Part shown: one piece after another, positions 45,822 through 52,917 of the stretch
How the letters are laid out: every line of letters starts with the position of its first letter
Numbering within the stretch: the first letter of the stretch is position 1
Assembly (NCBI RefSeq): GCF_014656195.1
Contig: NZ_BNBY01000013.1
Location: 146,511 to 210,510 of the forward strand
Reading direction: 5' to 3'
DNA: 64,000 nucleotides
From: Kitasatospora xanthocidica
GTDB lineage: Bacteria; Actinomycetota; Actinomycetes; Streptomycetales; Streptomycetaceae
The notes under the pieces: model-generated
What the model saw: only the letters and a program-made list of their open reading frames with translations
Databases searched by the model: none
Told to the model about the DNA's origin: nothing
Translations under genes and position numbers: made by a program

Positions 45822-46304
45822 TCAGAGGCCGAGCCGGGTGAGGCCCGGGTGGTCGTCGGGGCGGCGGCCGAGCGGCCAGTGGAAGAGCCGCTCCTCGGCG
45901 GTGATCGGCACGTCGTTGATGGAGGCGTGCCGACGGGCCATCAGGCCGTCCGGCGCGAACTCCCAGTTCTCGTTGCCGTAGGAGCGGAACCACCGGCCGG
46001 CCTCGTCGTGCCACTCGTAGGCGAAGCGGACCGCGATGCGGTCGCCGTCGTGCGTCCAGAGCTCCTTGATCAGCCGGTACTCCAGCTCGCGGTCCCACTT
46101 GCGGGCGAGGAACTCGGCGATCCGCTCGCGGCCGGTGAGGAACTCGGAGCGGTTGCGCCAGCGGCTGTCGGGTGTGTAGGCGAGCGCGACGCGCCGCGGG
46201 TCTCGGGTGTTCCAGGCGTCCTCGGCGGCCCGGACCTTCTGCCGGGCGGTCTCCTCGGTGAACGGGGGCAGGGGCGGGCGCTGTCCGTCGTGCTGTGCGG
46301 CCAT
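45822..46304 (-). CDS. DUF1348 / nuclear transport factor 2-like protein
   Basis: A 160-aa protein with the NTF2-like cone fold of the DUF1348 family: AEDAWNTRDPRRVALAYT, DSRWRNRSEFLTGRERIAEF, LARKWDRELEYRLIKELW and EWHDEAGRWFRSYGNENWEF. ATG 46304 has AGGAG seven bases upstream. The enzyme role of this family is not settled. The divergent TetR gene and the palindromes between them suggest ligand-inducible expression. Confidence 0.88.
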   Translation of the reverse strand: MAAQHDGQRPPLPPFTEETARQKVRAAEDAWNTRDPRRVALAYTPDSRWRNRSEFLTGRERIAEFLARKWDRELEYRLIKELWTHDGDRIAVRFAYEWHDEAGRWFRSYGNENWEFAPDGLMARRHASINDVPITAEERLFHWPLGRRPDDHPGLTRLGL

Positions 46305-46335
46305 GGGTGAACTCCTCGAGAACGGGTATTCCACC

Positions 46336-46389
46336 AGTGAGAACGATCGTTCTCACTTCAGTGGCTACGATAGGAGAACTATCGTTCTC
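46336..46389. promoter_or_regulatory. Twin TetR operators in the DUF1348/tetR intergenic region
   Basis: The first site is a perfect 22-bp palindrome, AGTGAGAACGA joined to TCGTTCTCACT (46336-46357). A second site, GAGAACTATCGTTCTC (46374-46389), matches its core with one mismatch; the centres are 35 bp apart. They lie between two divergent genes and fit cooperative binding by the TetR product of the next gene. Confidence 0.8.
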
Positions 46390-46407
46390 GCGCAAAGGGC
46401 ACGGCAG

Positions 46408-46971
46408 ATGGAGCACGAAGACCCGCGGACCCGGATCCTCGACGCGGCCGAGGAGCTGTTCTACGGGCAGGGCATCCAGGCGGTCGGCATGGACGCCGTC
46501 CGGGCCGCCTCCGGCATGACGATGCGCCGCCTCTACCAGCACTTCCCGTCCAAGAACGACCTGGTCGAGGCCTACCTGCTGCGCCGCGACGGCCGCTGGC
46601 GGGCGAGCCTCGCGGTGCACGTCTCCCGGGCCGGCGGCACGCCGCGGGAGCAACTGCTCTCGGTCTTCGACTGGCTCGGCCTCTGGTTCGCCGAACCCGG
46701 CTTCCGCGGCTGCGCGTTCGTCAACTCCTTCGGTGAACTGGGCGCCACCACGCCCGTCGTCGCGGCCGCCGCGCGGCACCACAAGGAGGAGTTCGGCGGC
46801 TACCTCGCGGGCCTGGCCGAGGCCGCGGGCGCCCCGCCCGCCACCGCCGCCCACCTGACCCTGCTGGCCGAGGGCGCCATCACCACCGCCGCCCTCCACG
46901 GCGACCCGACGGCCGCCGCCGACGCCAAGGAGGCCGCCCGCCTGCTGCTGGACGCCGCGCTGGCGGGTTAG
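46408..46971 (+). CDS. TetR-family transcriptional regulator
   Basis: A 187-aa protein with the N-terminal TetR helix-turn-helix: TRILDAAEELFYGQGIQAVG, MDAVRAASGMTMRRLYQHFP, SKNDLVEAYL. The C-terminal ligand domain includes AEPGFRGCAFVNSFGELG, the pattern of the group that regulates oxidoreductase or NTF2-like genes. ATG 46408 follows a weak ribosome site. It probably represses itself and the DUF1348 gene through the two palindromes upstream. Confidence 0.92.
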   Translation: MEHEDPRTRILDAAEELFYGQGIQAVGMDAVRAASGMTMRRLYQHFPSKNDLVEAYLLRRDGRWRASLAVHVSRAGGTPREQLLSVFDWLGLWFAEPGFRGCAFVNSFGELGATTPVVAAAARHHKEEFGGYLAGLAEAAGAPPATAAHLTLLAEGAITTAALHGDPTAAADAKEAARLLLDAALAG

Positions 46972-47300
46972 CCCTCGGCGGTCTCCCTCCCGGGGCGGGC
47001 GACGGCCGGGGGCACGCACGCCCGCCCAAAGGGCCCGCCGGGCCGGCGGACGGCCGAACCGGCCCCTCGGTCGGTCGTCGCCGAACCGGTCGTGCCGGTG
47101 GTACGGTCCTGCCGTCTGGCGGCCGTCGGCCCCGGCCACCGCCGGGCCCGGACCGCGAGCTCCCTGCACCGCCGCGCCGGGTCGCCGCACGCGAGCCCCG
47201 CGCCCCTCCGTCCGCGCACACCGCGGCACGGGCGCCCGAGCGAGGCGCGCCCCGCACCCGGAGGACTCCACCGACCCCGACCAGCACGGAGCCCCGACCC
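46972..47300. other. Intergenic region without a recognised gene
   Basis: 329 bp of GC-rich sequence between the tetR stop and the HAD gene. No supported ORF, palindrome or clear promoter was seen; the ribosome site of the HAD gene (GGAG near 47289) lies at its end. Confidence 0.5.
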
Positions 47301-48137
47301 ATGACCACACCCGGCACCCTGGCCACCGTCACCCCGCTACGACCACCGCGCCTGGTGGCCACCGACCTCGACGGGACGATCGTGCGCGGCGACCGCACCG
47401 TCTCCGCCCGCACCGTCGCCGCCCTCGCCCGGGTCGAACGGGCCGGCGGACACGTCGTCCTGGTCACCGGCCGCCCCCCGCGCCTGATGGGAGAGATAGC
47501 CGCCGCCTTCGGGCACCGGGGCGTGGCGATCTGCTCCAACGGCGCCTTCGCCTACGACATGCGCACCCGCACCGTGGTCGCCGAGCGCCCGATCCCGGTC
47601 GACGTGCTCGGCGAGACCGCCCGGCTGCTGCGCGAGGTCGCCCCCGGCATCGGACTGGCCGTCGAGTACGCCCAGGAACTGGCCGGCGACGCCCACTACG
47701 AGGCGGGCGACTGGGACGCCGACACCACCGTGCGACGCCTGGACGACGCCGTCCTGTTCGCCCGCCCGGCCCCCAAGCTGCTCGGCCGCCACCCGGAACT
47801 CTCCGCCGACGACCTGCTGGAGCTGGTGCGCCCGGCGATCGGCGAGCTGGTCACCGTCACGCACTCCAACGGGGTGCGGCTGGTCGAGGCCGTCGCCCGG
47901 GGCGTGAGCAAGGCCGCCGCGCTCGGCGAGCTGGCGCAGCGGTACGGAATCCCCCGGGAGCGGGCGATCGCCTTCGGCGACATGCCCAACGACCTGCCGA
48001 TGATGGCCTGGGCCGGCACCTCCTACGGCGTCGCCAACGCCCACCCCGAGGTCCTCGCCAGCGTGGACCACGTCATCGCCAGCAACGACGAGGACGGCGT
48101 CGCGGCCGTCCTGGAGGGCCTCTTCCCGGAGGGCTGA
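47301..48137 (+). CDS. HAD-superfamily phosphatase, Cof/subfamily IIB type
   Basis: A 278-aa cytosolic enzyme. Motif I is DLDGT (D22, D24, nucleophile and acid/base), motif II LVTGRP, motif III K in VSKAAAL, and motif IV FGDMPNDLPMMAWAG for Mg binding. A C2B cap domain lies between. These phosphatases hydrolyse sugar phosphates, nucleotides or pyridoxal phosphate; the substrate cannot be predicted. The gene stands alone. Confidence 0.92.
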   Translation: MTTPGTLATVTPLRPPRLVATDLDGTIVRGDRTVSARTVAALARVERAGGHVVLVTGRPPRLMGEIAAAFGHRGVAICSNGAFAYDMRTRTVVAERPIPVDVLGETARLLREVAPGIGLAVEYAQELAGDAHYEAGDWDADTTVRRLDDAVLFARPAPKLLGRHPELSADDLLELVRPAIGELVTVTHSNGVRLVEAVARGVSKAAALGELAQRYGIPRERAIAFGDMPNDLPMMAWAGTSYGVANAHPEVLASVDHVIASNDEDGVAAVLEGLFPEG

Positions 48138-48233
48138 GCACGCCCGCCCCCGCCGTCGCCCGTCGTGGGCGCTCGATTCCGGCTCCAGGGAACGTTTATC
48201 GGCCATTGATCGCGACCGCCTAGGGTCGGACAC

Positions 48234-48377
48234 ATGGACGAGAGAGCGGCCGAGCGGCCGGGGGCAGTGCCCGAGGGGCGGATGACGGAGCAGGACGCCG
48301 AGCGGTTCCGGCAGTTGCTGGCGAAGCTGGAGCACTCGCTGGTGGCGGACCGGGAGGCGGCGGGGCGCGATGCCTGA
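48234..48377 (+). CDS. 47-aa small protein, probably leaderless
   Basis: ATG 48234 follows TAGGGT (48221-48226) with a seven-base gap. The charged helical peptide reads RMTEQDAERFRQLLAKLEHS in its middle, a likely amphipathic helix. It overlaps the next tiny ORF by eight bases. The overlap and the good promoter spacing support it; no family was recognised. Confidence 0.5.
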   Translation: MDERAAERPGAVPEGRMTEQDAERFRQLLAKLEHSLVADREAAGRDA

Positions 48378-48534
48378 GCTCGTCGAGTGGCGCCCGGTGG
48401 CGGTGGTTCCGCTGTGGCGGCGCGGCGAGGCGCGGGAGTACCCGGACGTGGAGCGGCCCGGGGTGCTGCGGGGGCACCCCGGGCCGGTTCCGGTCGATCA
48501 GGAGGGGACGGTGGGCGCCGTGGCCGCCGACTGA
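48370..48534 (+). CDS. 54-aa small protein coupled to the preceding ORF
   Basis: ATG 48370 lies inside the end of the 47-aa ORF, so translation is probably coupled. The peptide begins MPELVEWRPVAVVPLWRRGE and continues YPDVERPGVLRGHPGPVPVD. It is Pro/Val/Arg-rich without membrane helix or Cys. The function is unknown. It ends 7 bp before the convergent Cys-rich DUF5685 gene. Confidence 0.45.
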   Translation: MPELVEWRPVAVVPLWRRGEAREYPDVERPGVLRGHPGPVPVDQEGTVGAVAAD

Positions 48535-48541
48535 CGGAGGT

Positions 48542-49795
48542 TCAGCAGTCGCATCCGCAATCGCAGCCGTCGCACCCGTCACAGCAGCTGCAGCAGTCGC
48601 CGCACCCGTCGCAGCAGTTGCAGCAGTCACAGCAGTCCGGGCAGTCGCAGCAGTCGTGCCGCTCGCAGAAGCCCTTGCGGGGCTCGCGGCTGAACGGGTC
48701 GTTGTGGTCGCAGCAGAGCAGCTGGCACGTGCAGGCCATCAGGGCCCACACCGCGCAGCCGGCGAGCAGGTTGCGGGGGCGCGGCGGCTTCTGGCCGGGC
48801 GGGGTGAAGCCGGGGCCCTGCGGCATCCACGGCGGGACGGGCGCCCCGGGGTCCTGACCGGGCGGGGCCTGGTGGGGCGGTGCCTGGTGAGGGTGCTCGC
48901 CCGCGGCGCCGTGCCCGGTGCGGCAGCTCGCCGCGTGCCGGGCCCCGAAGACCCGGTCGACGGCGCGCTCGGTCTCGTGCGCCAGCAGGACGTGGACCAG
49001 GGCCCGGTCGGCCAGCTCGACCTCGCCCAGTGCGAGCCGGATGCCGTGGACGGCGTCGCGGCAGAGCCGTTCGGCCTCGGCGCGGTCGGTGCCGGTGGCG
49101 GTGAGCGGGTTCCAGGCGCCGGAGGCGGCGTCGGCGCTCTGGTCCTCGGCGGCGTCGAGGAGGTGGGCGAGCCGGCCGAACAGCCGCCCGGCCTCGGCGA
49201 GCGGGGCGGCGTTGCCGGGGCGGCCGGCGATCACGGCGGTGTGCGCGAAGGCGGCCGAGGTGGCGGTCTCGGTGGGTTCGGTGACCAGCAGGACGGATCC
49301 GCCGGGGCGCAGCGTGCGCTCCAGCTCGCCCTGCCGGGAGGCCGCGTCGAGCAGGACGGCGGTGTCGAAGCCGACGGTGGAGGCGGTGCCGGCGCTCTGC
49401 CGGTCCCAGCGCCGGGTGACCGCCCGGGCCCCGGCGGCGACCGGACGGCGGGCGAACACGCCGTCGCGGTCGTCGACGTGGTCGCGGATCTTCACCGAGG
49501 CGAGGGCGAGCGAGACGGCGGCGGCGAGCCGGGCGCCCTCGCCCTTGGCGACGGAGGCGGTCCGCATGCCGCGCAGCGGGCAGGGACCGGCGGTGCGGCG
49601 CCAGGAGGAGTCCTCCCGGGCGGCCTGGGCCTCGACCAGGACGGAGATGATCAGGCCGTCGTAGTTGGTGGCGGTCCGGGCGAGCTGGCCGTGGTCGTCG
49701 CGCAGCGCGAGGCAGAGCCCGCACAGGTGGGCCATCCAGGAGGTCTGCAGCCGTTCGGACAGCCGGTGCCTGCACGGTCTGATGATGCCGAACAC
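48542..49795 (-). CDS. DUF5685 family protein with Cys/Asp-rich metallothionein-like tail
   Basis: A 417-aa protein starting at GTG 49795 behind GAGGGGG. The N-terminus MFGIIRPCRHRLSERLQTSW, MAHLCGLCLALRDDHGQLAR, TATNYDGLIISVLVEAQ is diagnostic of DUF5685 and contributes Cys at CRH and CGLC. After the helical body comes a Pro/Gln/His linker and a hydrophobic Cys-rich stretch (LLAGCAVWALMACTCQLLCC) that could be a membrane segment. The last 42 residues hold 20 Cys, mostly in C-C-D and C-D-C units. The tail looks built for metal binding or multiple disulphides. DUF5685 has no known biochemical role that I can name. Confidence 0.85.
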   Translation of the reverse strand: MFGIIRPCRHRLSERLQTSWMAHLCGLCLALRDDHGQLARTATNYDGLIISVLVEAQAAREDSSWRRTAGPCPLRGMRTASVAKGEGARLAAAVSLALASVKIRDHVDDRDGVFARRPVAAGARAVTRRWDRQSAGTASTVGFDTAVLLDAASRQGELERTLRPGGSVLLVTEPTETATSAAFAHTAVIAGRPGNAAPLAEAGRLFGRLAHLLDAAEDQSADAASGAWNPLTATGTDRAEAERLCRDAVHGIRLALGEVELADRALVHVLLAHETERAVDRVFGARHAASCRTGHGAAGEHPHQAPPHQAPPGQDPGAPVPPWMPQGPGFTPPGQKPPRPRNLLAGCAVWALMACTCQLLCCDHNDPFSREPRKGFCERHDCCDCPDCCDCCNCCDGCGDCCSCCDGCDGCDCGCDC

Positions 49796-50004
49796 GATCG
49801 TCCCCCTCGCCTTTCGGGCCGCTGACCGGCCACGATTCGCCGCACATCATATGATCCGCAGCACACCTGGGCCGACCCCTCGTCAAAGGCCGACCCCCGA
49901 TGGCCAGGAGGCCCGCGAGCCGGAGGCCGGTTCCCCGGCGGGGGCGGCCGTGTCCGGCCTCGACCGTGTTCATCGGGGCCGCCGGGCGGTTCCCCGGCGC
50001 CGCC

Positions 50005-50034
50005 GGGAATCCGGGAGACGGGAATCCGGGAGAG
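50005..50034. repeat. Two 15-bp direct repeats upstream of the cupin regulator
   Basis: GGGAATCCGGGAGAC and GGGAATCCGGGAGAG lie back to back, just before the operator of the XRE/cupin gene. The 270-bp gap from 49796 holds no other feature except a short palindrome ATCATATGAT near 49850. Confidence 0.75.
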
Positions 50035-50041
50035 TGGATCT

Positions 50042-50068
50042 CATATTCGGGATAGCATCGCGAATATG
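50042..50068 (+). promoter_or_regulatory. Leaderless promoter inside an inverted-repeat operator
   Basis: CATATTCG (50042-50049) and CGAATATG (50061-50068) form an exact inverted repeat. Between them lies the -10 TAGCAT (50053-50058), and the right arm contains the ATG start at 50066. The layout indicates autorepression by the encoded helix-turn-helix protein. Confidence 0.75.
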
Positions 50069-50629
50069 GGAATCGACACGGCCGCCGACGAACGGCTGGC
50101 ACAGCGGCTCGCCGAGCTGAGGCTCGAACGCGGCTGGACCTTGGAGGAGTTGGCGCGGCTGGCGGACGTCAGCCGGTCGACGCTGTCACGGGTGGAGCGG
50201 GCCGAGGTCAGCCCGACCGCGGCGCTGCTCGGGCGGCTGTGCGCGGTGTACGGGCGGACGATGTCGCGGCTGCTCGCCGAGGTGGAGGCCGGCCCGGCGC
50301 GACTCGTGCGGGCCGGGGACCAGCAGGTGTGGCGGGACGGGACCACCGGGTTCGTGCGCCGGTCGGTCTCGCCGCCGCACGGCTCGCTGCGGGCGGAGGT
50401 GATCGAGGGGCGGCTGCCCGCCGGCGCCGACATCGCGTACGACCGCGCCTGCGTGCCCGGCCGGGAGCACCACCTCTGGCTGTTCGAGGGCCGGTTGGAG
50501 CTCACCACGGACGGCGAGGCGCAGTCGCTCGCCCCCGGCGACTGCCTGCGCTACGTGGCCGGGACCAGCCGGTTCCGCAGCCTGGGCCCCGGCGACGCCC
50601 GGTACGCGCTGGTGGTGGTCGAGCCGTGA
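50066..50629 (+). CDS. XRE/cupin transcriptional regulator
   Basis: A 187-aa protein. The helix-turn-helix spans residues 8-65 (LAQRLAELRLERGWTLEELA, RLADVSRSTLSRVERAEVSP). A C-terminal cupin barrel includes PGREHHLWLFEGRLELTT, DGEAQSLAPGDCLRY. The cupin probably binds a ligand. It is translationally coupled (GTGA) to an exporter gene, so it likely controls that exporter and itself. The start is leaderless. Confidence 0.92.
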   Translation: MGIDTAADERLAQRLAELRLERGWTLEELARLADVSRSTLSRVERAEVSPTAALLGRLCAVYGRTMSRLLAEVEAGPARLVRAGDQQVWRDGTTGFVRRSVSPPHGSLRAEVIEGRLPAGADIAYDRACVPGREHHLWLFEGRLELTTDGEAQSLAPGDCLRYVAGTSRFRSLGPGDARYALVVVEP

Positions 50630-52170
50630 GCGCGTCCGCCGGCCCGATAGCGGCCCCGGTCGCGAAGGAACGCTTCGACGCGGCCGGGCGCCGCGTCCTG
50701 CTGGTCTGCGTCGCGGGCGGCTTCACCACGCTGCTCGACCAGTCCGTGCTCAACACCTCCATCCCCGCCCTGCGCGAGACCCTGCACGCCCGGCCCGCCG
50801 ACCTGCAGTGGATCGTCGCCGGGTACTCCCTGGCCTTCGGCCTTGCACTGATCCCCGGCGGGCGGCTCGGTGACGTCAAGGGCCGCAAGTGGTTCTTCGT
50901 CTCCGGCCTCGCCCTGTTCACCCTGGTCAGCCTGGTCTCCGCGACGGCCACCGACCCCGGGGTGCTGATCGCCGCCCGGCTGGTCCAGGGTGCGGGCGCC
51001 GGCCTGGTCAACTCCCAGATGATCGGCACCCTCCAGGACGTGTTCGACGGCCAGCTGCGGACCCGCGCCCTCGGCATGTACGCCGTGACCGGCGGACTCG
51101 CGTTCGCCCTCGGCCCGCCGATCGGCGGCGCGGTGCTCGCGGCGGCGGGCCCCGAGCACGGCTGGCGGCTGACCTTCCTGCTCAACGTCCCGTTCGGCCT
51201 GGCCACCGTCGTCCTCGCCGCCCGCCACCTGCCCAAGCCCCGCCCCAGCACAAGGCACGCCGATCTCGACCTGCTCGGCCTCCTCCTGGTCGGCGCGCTC
51301 ACCCTCGTCCTGATGCTGCCCTTCGTGCAGCCGCCCGGCTGGACCGGCTGGCTGGCCTTCGCGGCCGCCGCCCTGTTCCTGCTCGGCGCGCTCGTCCGGT
51401 GGCAGCGCAGGTACGCCCGCACCGGCGGCCACCCGCTGATCCACCCCGCGCTCACCCGCTCCGCGCCGTACGCGCTCGGCACGGCCACCGCGATGGCCCA
51501 GTTCGGCTCCTCGCTGGCCGCCTCGCTCGTCCTCGCCATGTTCCTCCAGGACGGCCTCGGGCTGTCGCCGATGGGCGCCGCACTGGTCGCGCTGCCCTCA
51601 GCGGTCGCCATGGGCGTCGCCTCCGCGCTCGCCTGGCGGGTCGTCCAGCGCTTCGGCCGACGCACCGTCACCGTCGCCATGACCGGCTCCGCCCTCACCA
51701 TGCTCGCCGGCGGGCTGATCGCCCACGCGGCATCCGCCGCCGCCCTGCCCTGGCTGCTCGCGTTCCTGCAGCTCCTCGGCGGCGCCGCGATCGGCCTGAT
51801 GGGCTCCACCAACCAGGCCTTCGTGCTGCGCCACGCCCCCGCCGAGGCGGCCGGGGTGAGCGGGGCGATCCTGCAGATGGCGCAGCGGATCGCGGCGGCC
51901 GTCGCGGTCTCGGCGCTGTCCGGGGTCTACCTGCGGGAGACGGCCGGCGGCGGCGGGCACCGCTCCGCCTACCTCGCCGCGAGCACGGTCTGCGCAGCGG
52001 TGGCCGGCCTCGCCGCCCTGGCCTCGGTGTTCGCGGGCCGCGCCACCGCGCGGGAGCAGTCCGAGGAGCGGCCCGAGGACCGGCCGGGGCACCGGCCCGA
52101 GGAGCAGCACGGTGACCGGCCGGGGGAGCAGTCGGCCGCGCTCGGCCGAGGGCGAACAGCGGCCCGCTAG
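50626..52170 (+). CDS. DHA2-family MFS multidrug exporter (14 TM, EmrB/QacA type)
   Basis: A 514-aa membrane protein. GTG 50626 overlaps the regulator stop by four bases. Motifs include FTTLLDQSVLNTSIPALRE, WIVAGYSLAFGLALIPGGRL, GDVKGRKWFF (motif A) and GPPIGGAVLAAAGPEHGWRL, with FLLNVPFGL as motif C-like sequence. Fourteen helices fit the DHA2 family, which exports drugs by proton antiport. The C-terminal 35 residues are a hydrophilic Glu/Arg/Pro repeat tail (EERPEDRPGHRPEEQ). The operon with the cupin regulator implies substrate-induced expression. Confidence 0.92.
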   Translation: MSASAGPIAAPVAKERFDAAGRRVLLVCVAGGFTTLLDQSVLNTSIPALRETLHARPADLQWIVAGYSLAFGLALIPGGRLGDVKGRKWFFVSGLALFTLVSLVSATATDPGVLIAARLVQGAGAGLVNSQMIGTLQDVFDGQLRTRALGMYAVTGGLAFALGPPIGGAVLAAAGPEHGWRLTFLLNVPFGLATVVLAARHLPKPRPSTRHADLDLLGLLLVGALTLVLMLPFVQPPGWTGWLAFAAAALFLLGALVRWQRRYARTGGHPLIHPALTRSAPYALGTATAMAQFGSSLAASLVLAMFLQDGLGLSPMGAALVALPSAVAMGVASALAWRVVQRFGRRTVTVAMTGSALTMLAGGLIAHAASAAALPWLLAFLQLLGGAAIGLMGSTNQAFVLRHAPAEAAGVSGAILQMAQRIAAAVAVSALSGVYLRETAGGGGHRSAYLAASTVCAAVAGLAALASVFAGRATAREQSEERPEDRPGHRPEEQHGDRPGEQSAALGRGRTAAR

Positions 52171-52184
52171 CGGGCCCCGGCCCG

Positions 52185-52190
52185 TACGGT
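52185..52190 (+). promoter_or_regulatory. Leaderless -10 of the alpha/beta hydrolase gene
   Basis: TACGGT ends seven bases before ATG 52198, which favours this ATG over GTG 52189 as the start. Confidence 0.6.
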
Positions 52191-52197
52191 GGTCGTC

Positions 52198-52884
52198 ATG
52201 ATCGACGTACGGACCGTGGACCTGCCCGAGGTGACGCTCGCCTACCGTGTGAGCGGGCCCGCCGACGGCCCGCCGCTGGTGCTGCTGCACGCCCTCGGCG
52301 AGCGCGCCTCCGACTGGGACGTGGTGCTGCCCGGGCTCGCCCCCGGCCACCGGGTGTACGCGCTCGACCTGCGCGGCCACGGCGACAGCGGCCGCCCGGG
52401 GGCGTACGGCCTGCCGGCGATGCGGGACGACGTGCTGGCCTTCCTCGACGCGCTCGGGCTGGACCGCGTCGACCTGATCGGCCACTCCCTGGGCGGCGCC
52501 GTCGCGTACCTCCTCGCCCAGGCCGCGCCCGAGCGGATCGACCGCCTGGTCCTGGAGGAGATCCCCGCGCTGTACCCGCGCCCGGCGAGCGCGGTGCCGG
52601 ACGACCCCGACGAAGGCGTGCATTTCGACTGGGCGATGGTCAGGGCCGTCAAGGCGCAGCTGGACGACCCCGACCCGGCCTGGCGGGACGGGCTCGCCTC
52701 GATCACCGCGCGCACCCTGGCGGTCGCCGGCGGCCCGGCCAGCTACGTCCCGCAGGAGCGGATCGCCGAACTCGCCCGGCTGATCCCGGACTGCCGGCTC
52801 GTCACCGTCGAGGCCGGGCACCTGGTGCACGGTGCCCGGCCCGAGGAGTACGTCGCCGTGGTGGCGCCGTTCCTGTCCCTCTGA
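52198..52884 (+). CDS. Alpha/beta hydrolase
   Basis: A 228-aa protein with the alpha/beta hydrolase fold: LVLLHALGERASDWDVVLPG (oxyanion region), YALDLRGHGDSGRPGAYGL, nucleophile elbow LIGHSLGGAV with S97, and the late histidine in VEAGHLVHGARPEEYV. The Asp acid is less obvious. The cap is short. The substrate is unknown; it could be an esterase or C-C hydrolase. The start was set at ATG 52198 by the leaderless promoter. Confidence 0.9.
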   Translation: MIDVRTVDLPEVTLAYRVSGPADGPPLVLLHALGERASDWDVVLPGLAPGHRVYALDLRGHGDSGRPGAYGLPAMRDDVLAFLDALGLDRVDLIGHSLGGAVAYLLAQAAPERIDRLVLEEIPALYPRPASAVPDDPDEGVHFDWAMVRAVKAQLDDPDPAWRDGLASITARTLAVAGGPASYVPQERIAELARLIPDCRLVTVEAGHLVHGARPEEYVAVVAPFLSL

Positions 52885-52917
52885 CGTCCGCCGGCGCGTG
52901 CCGACTCGCGCCGACGG

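Noticed and set aside
48542..48680. Poly-Cys tail as a frameshift artefact
   Set aside because: The frame continues cleanly from the DUF5685 body to a stop, and the opposite strand gives only Gln/Ser low complexity without a gene.
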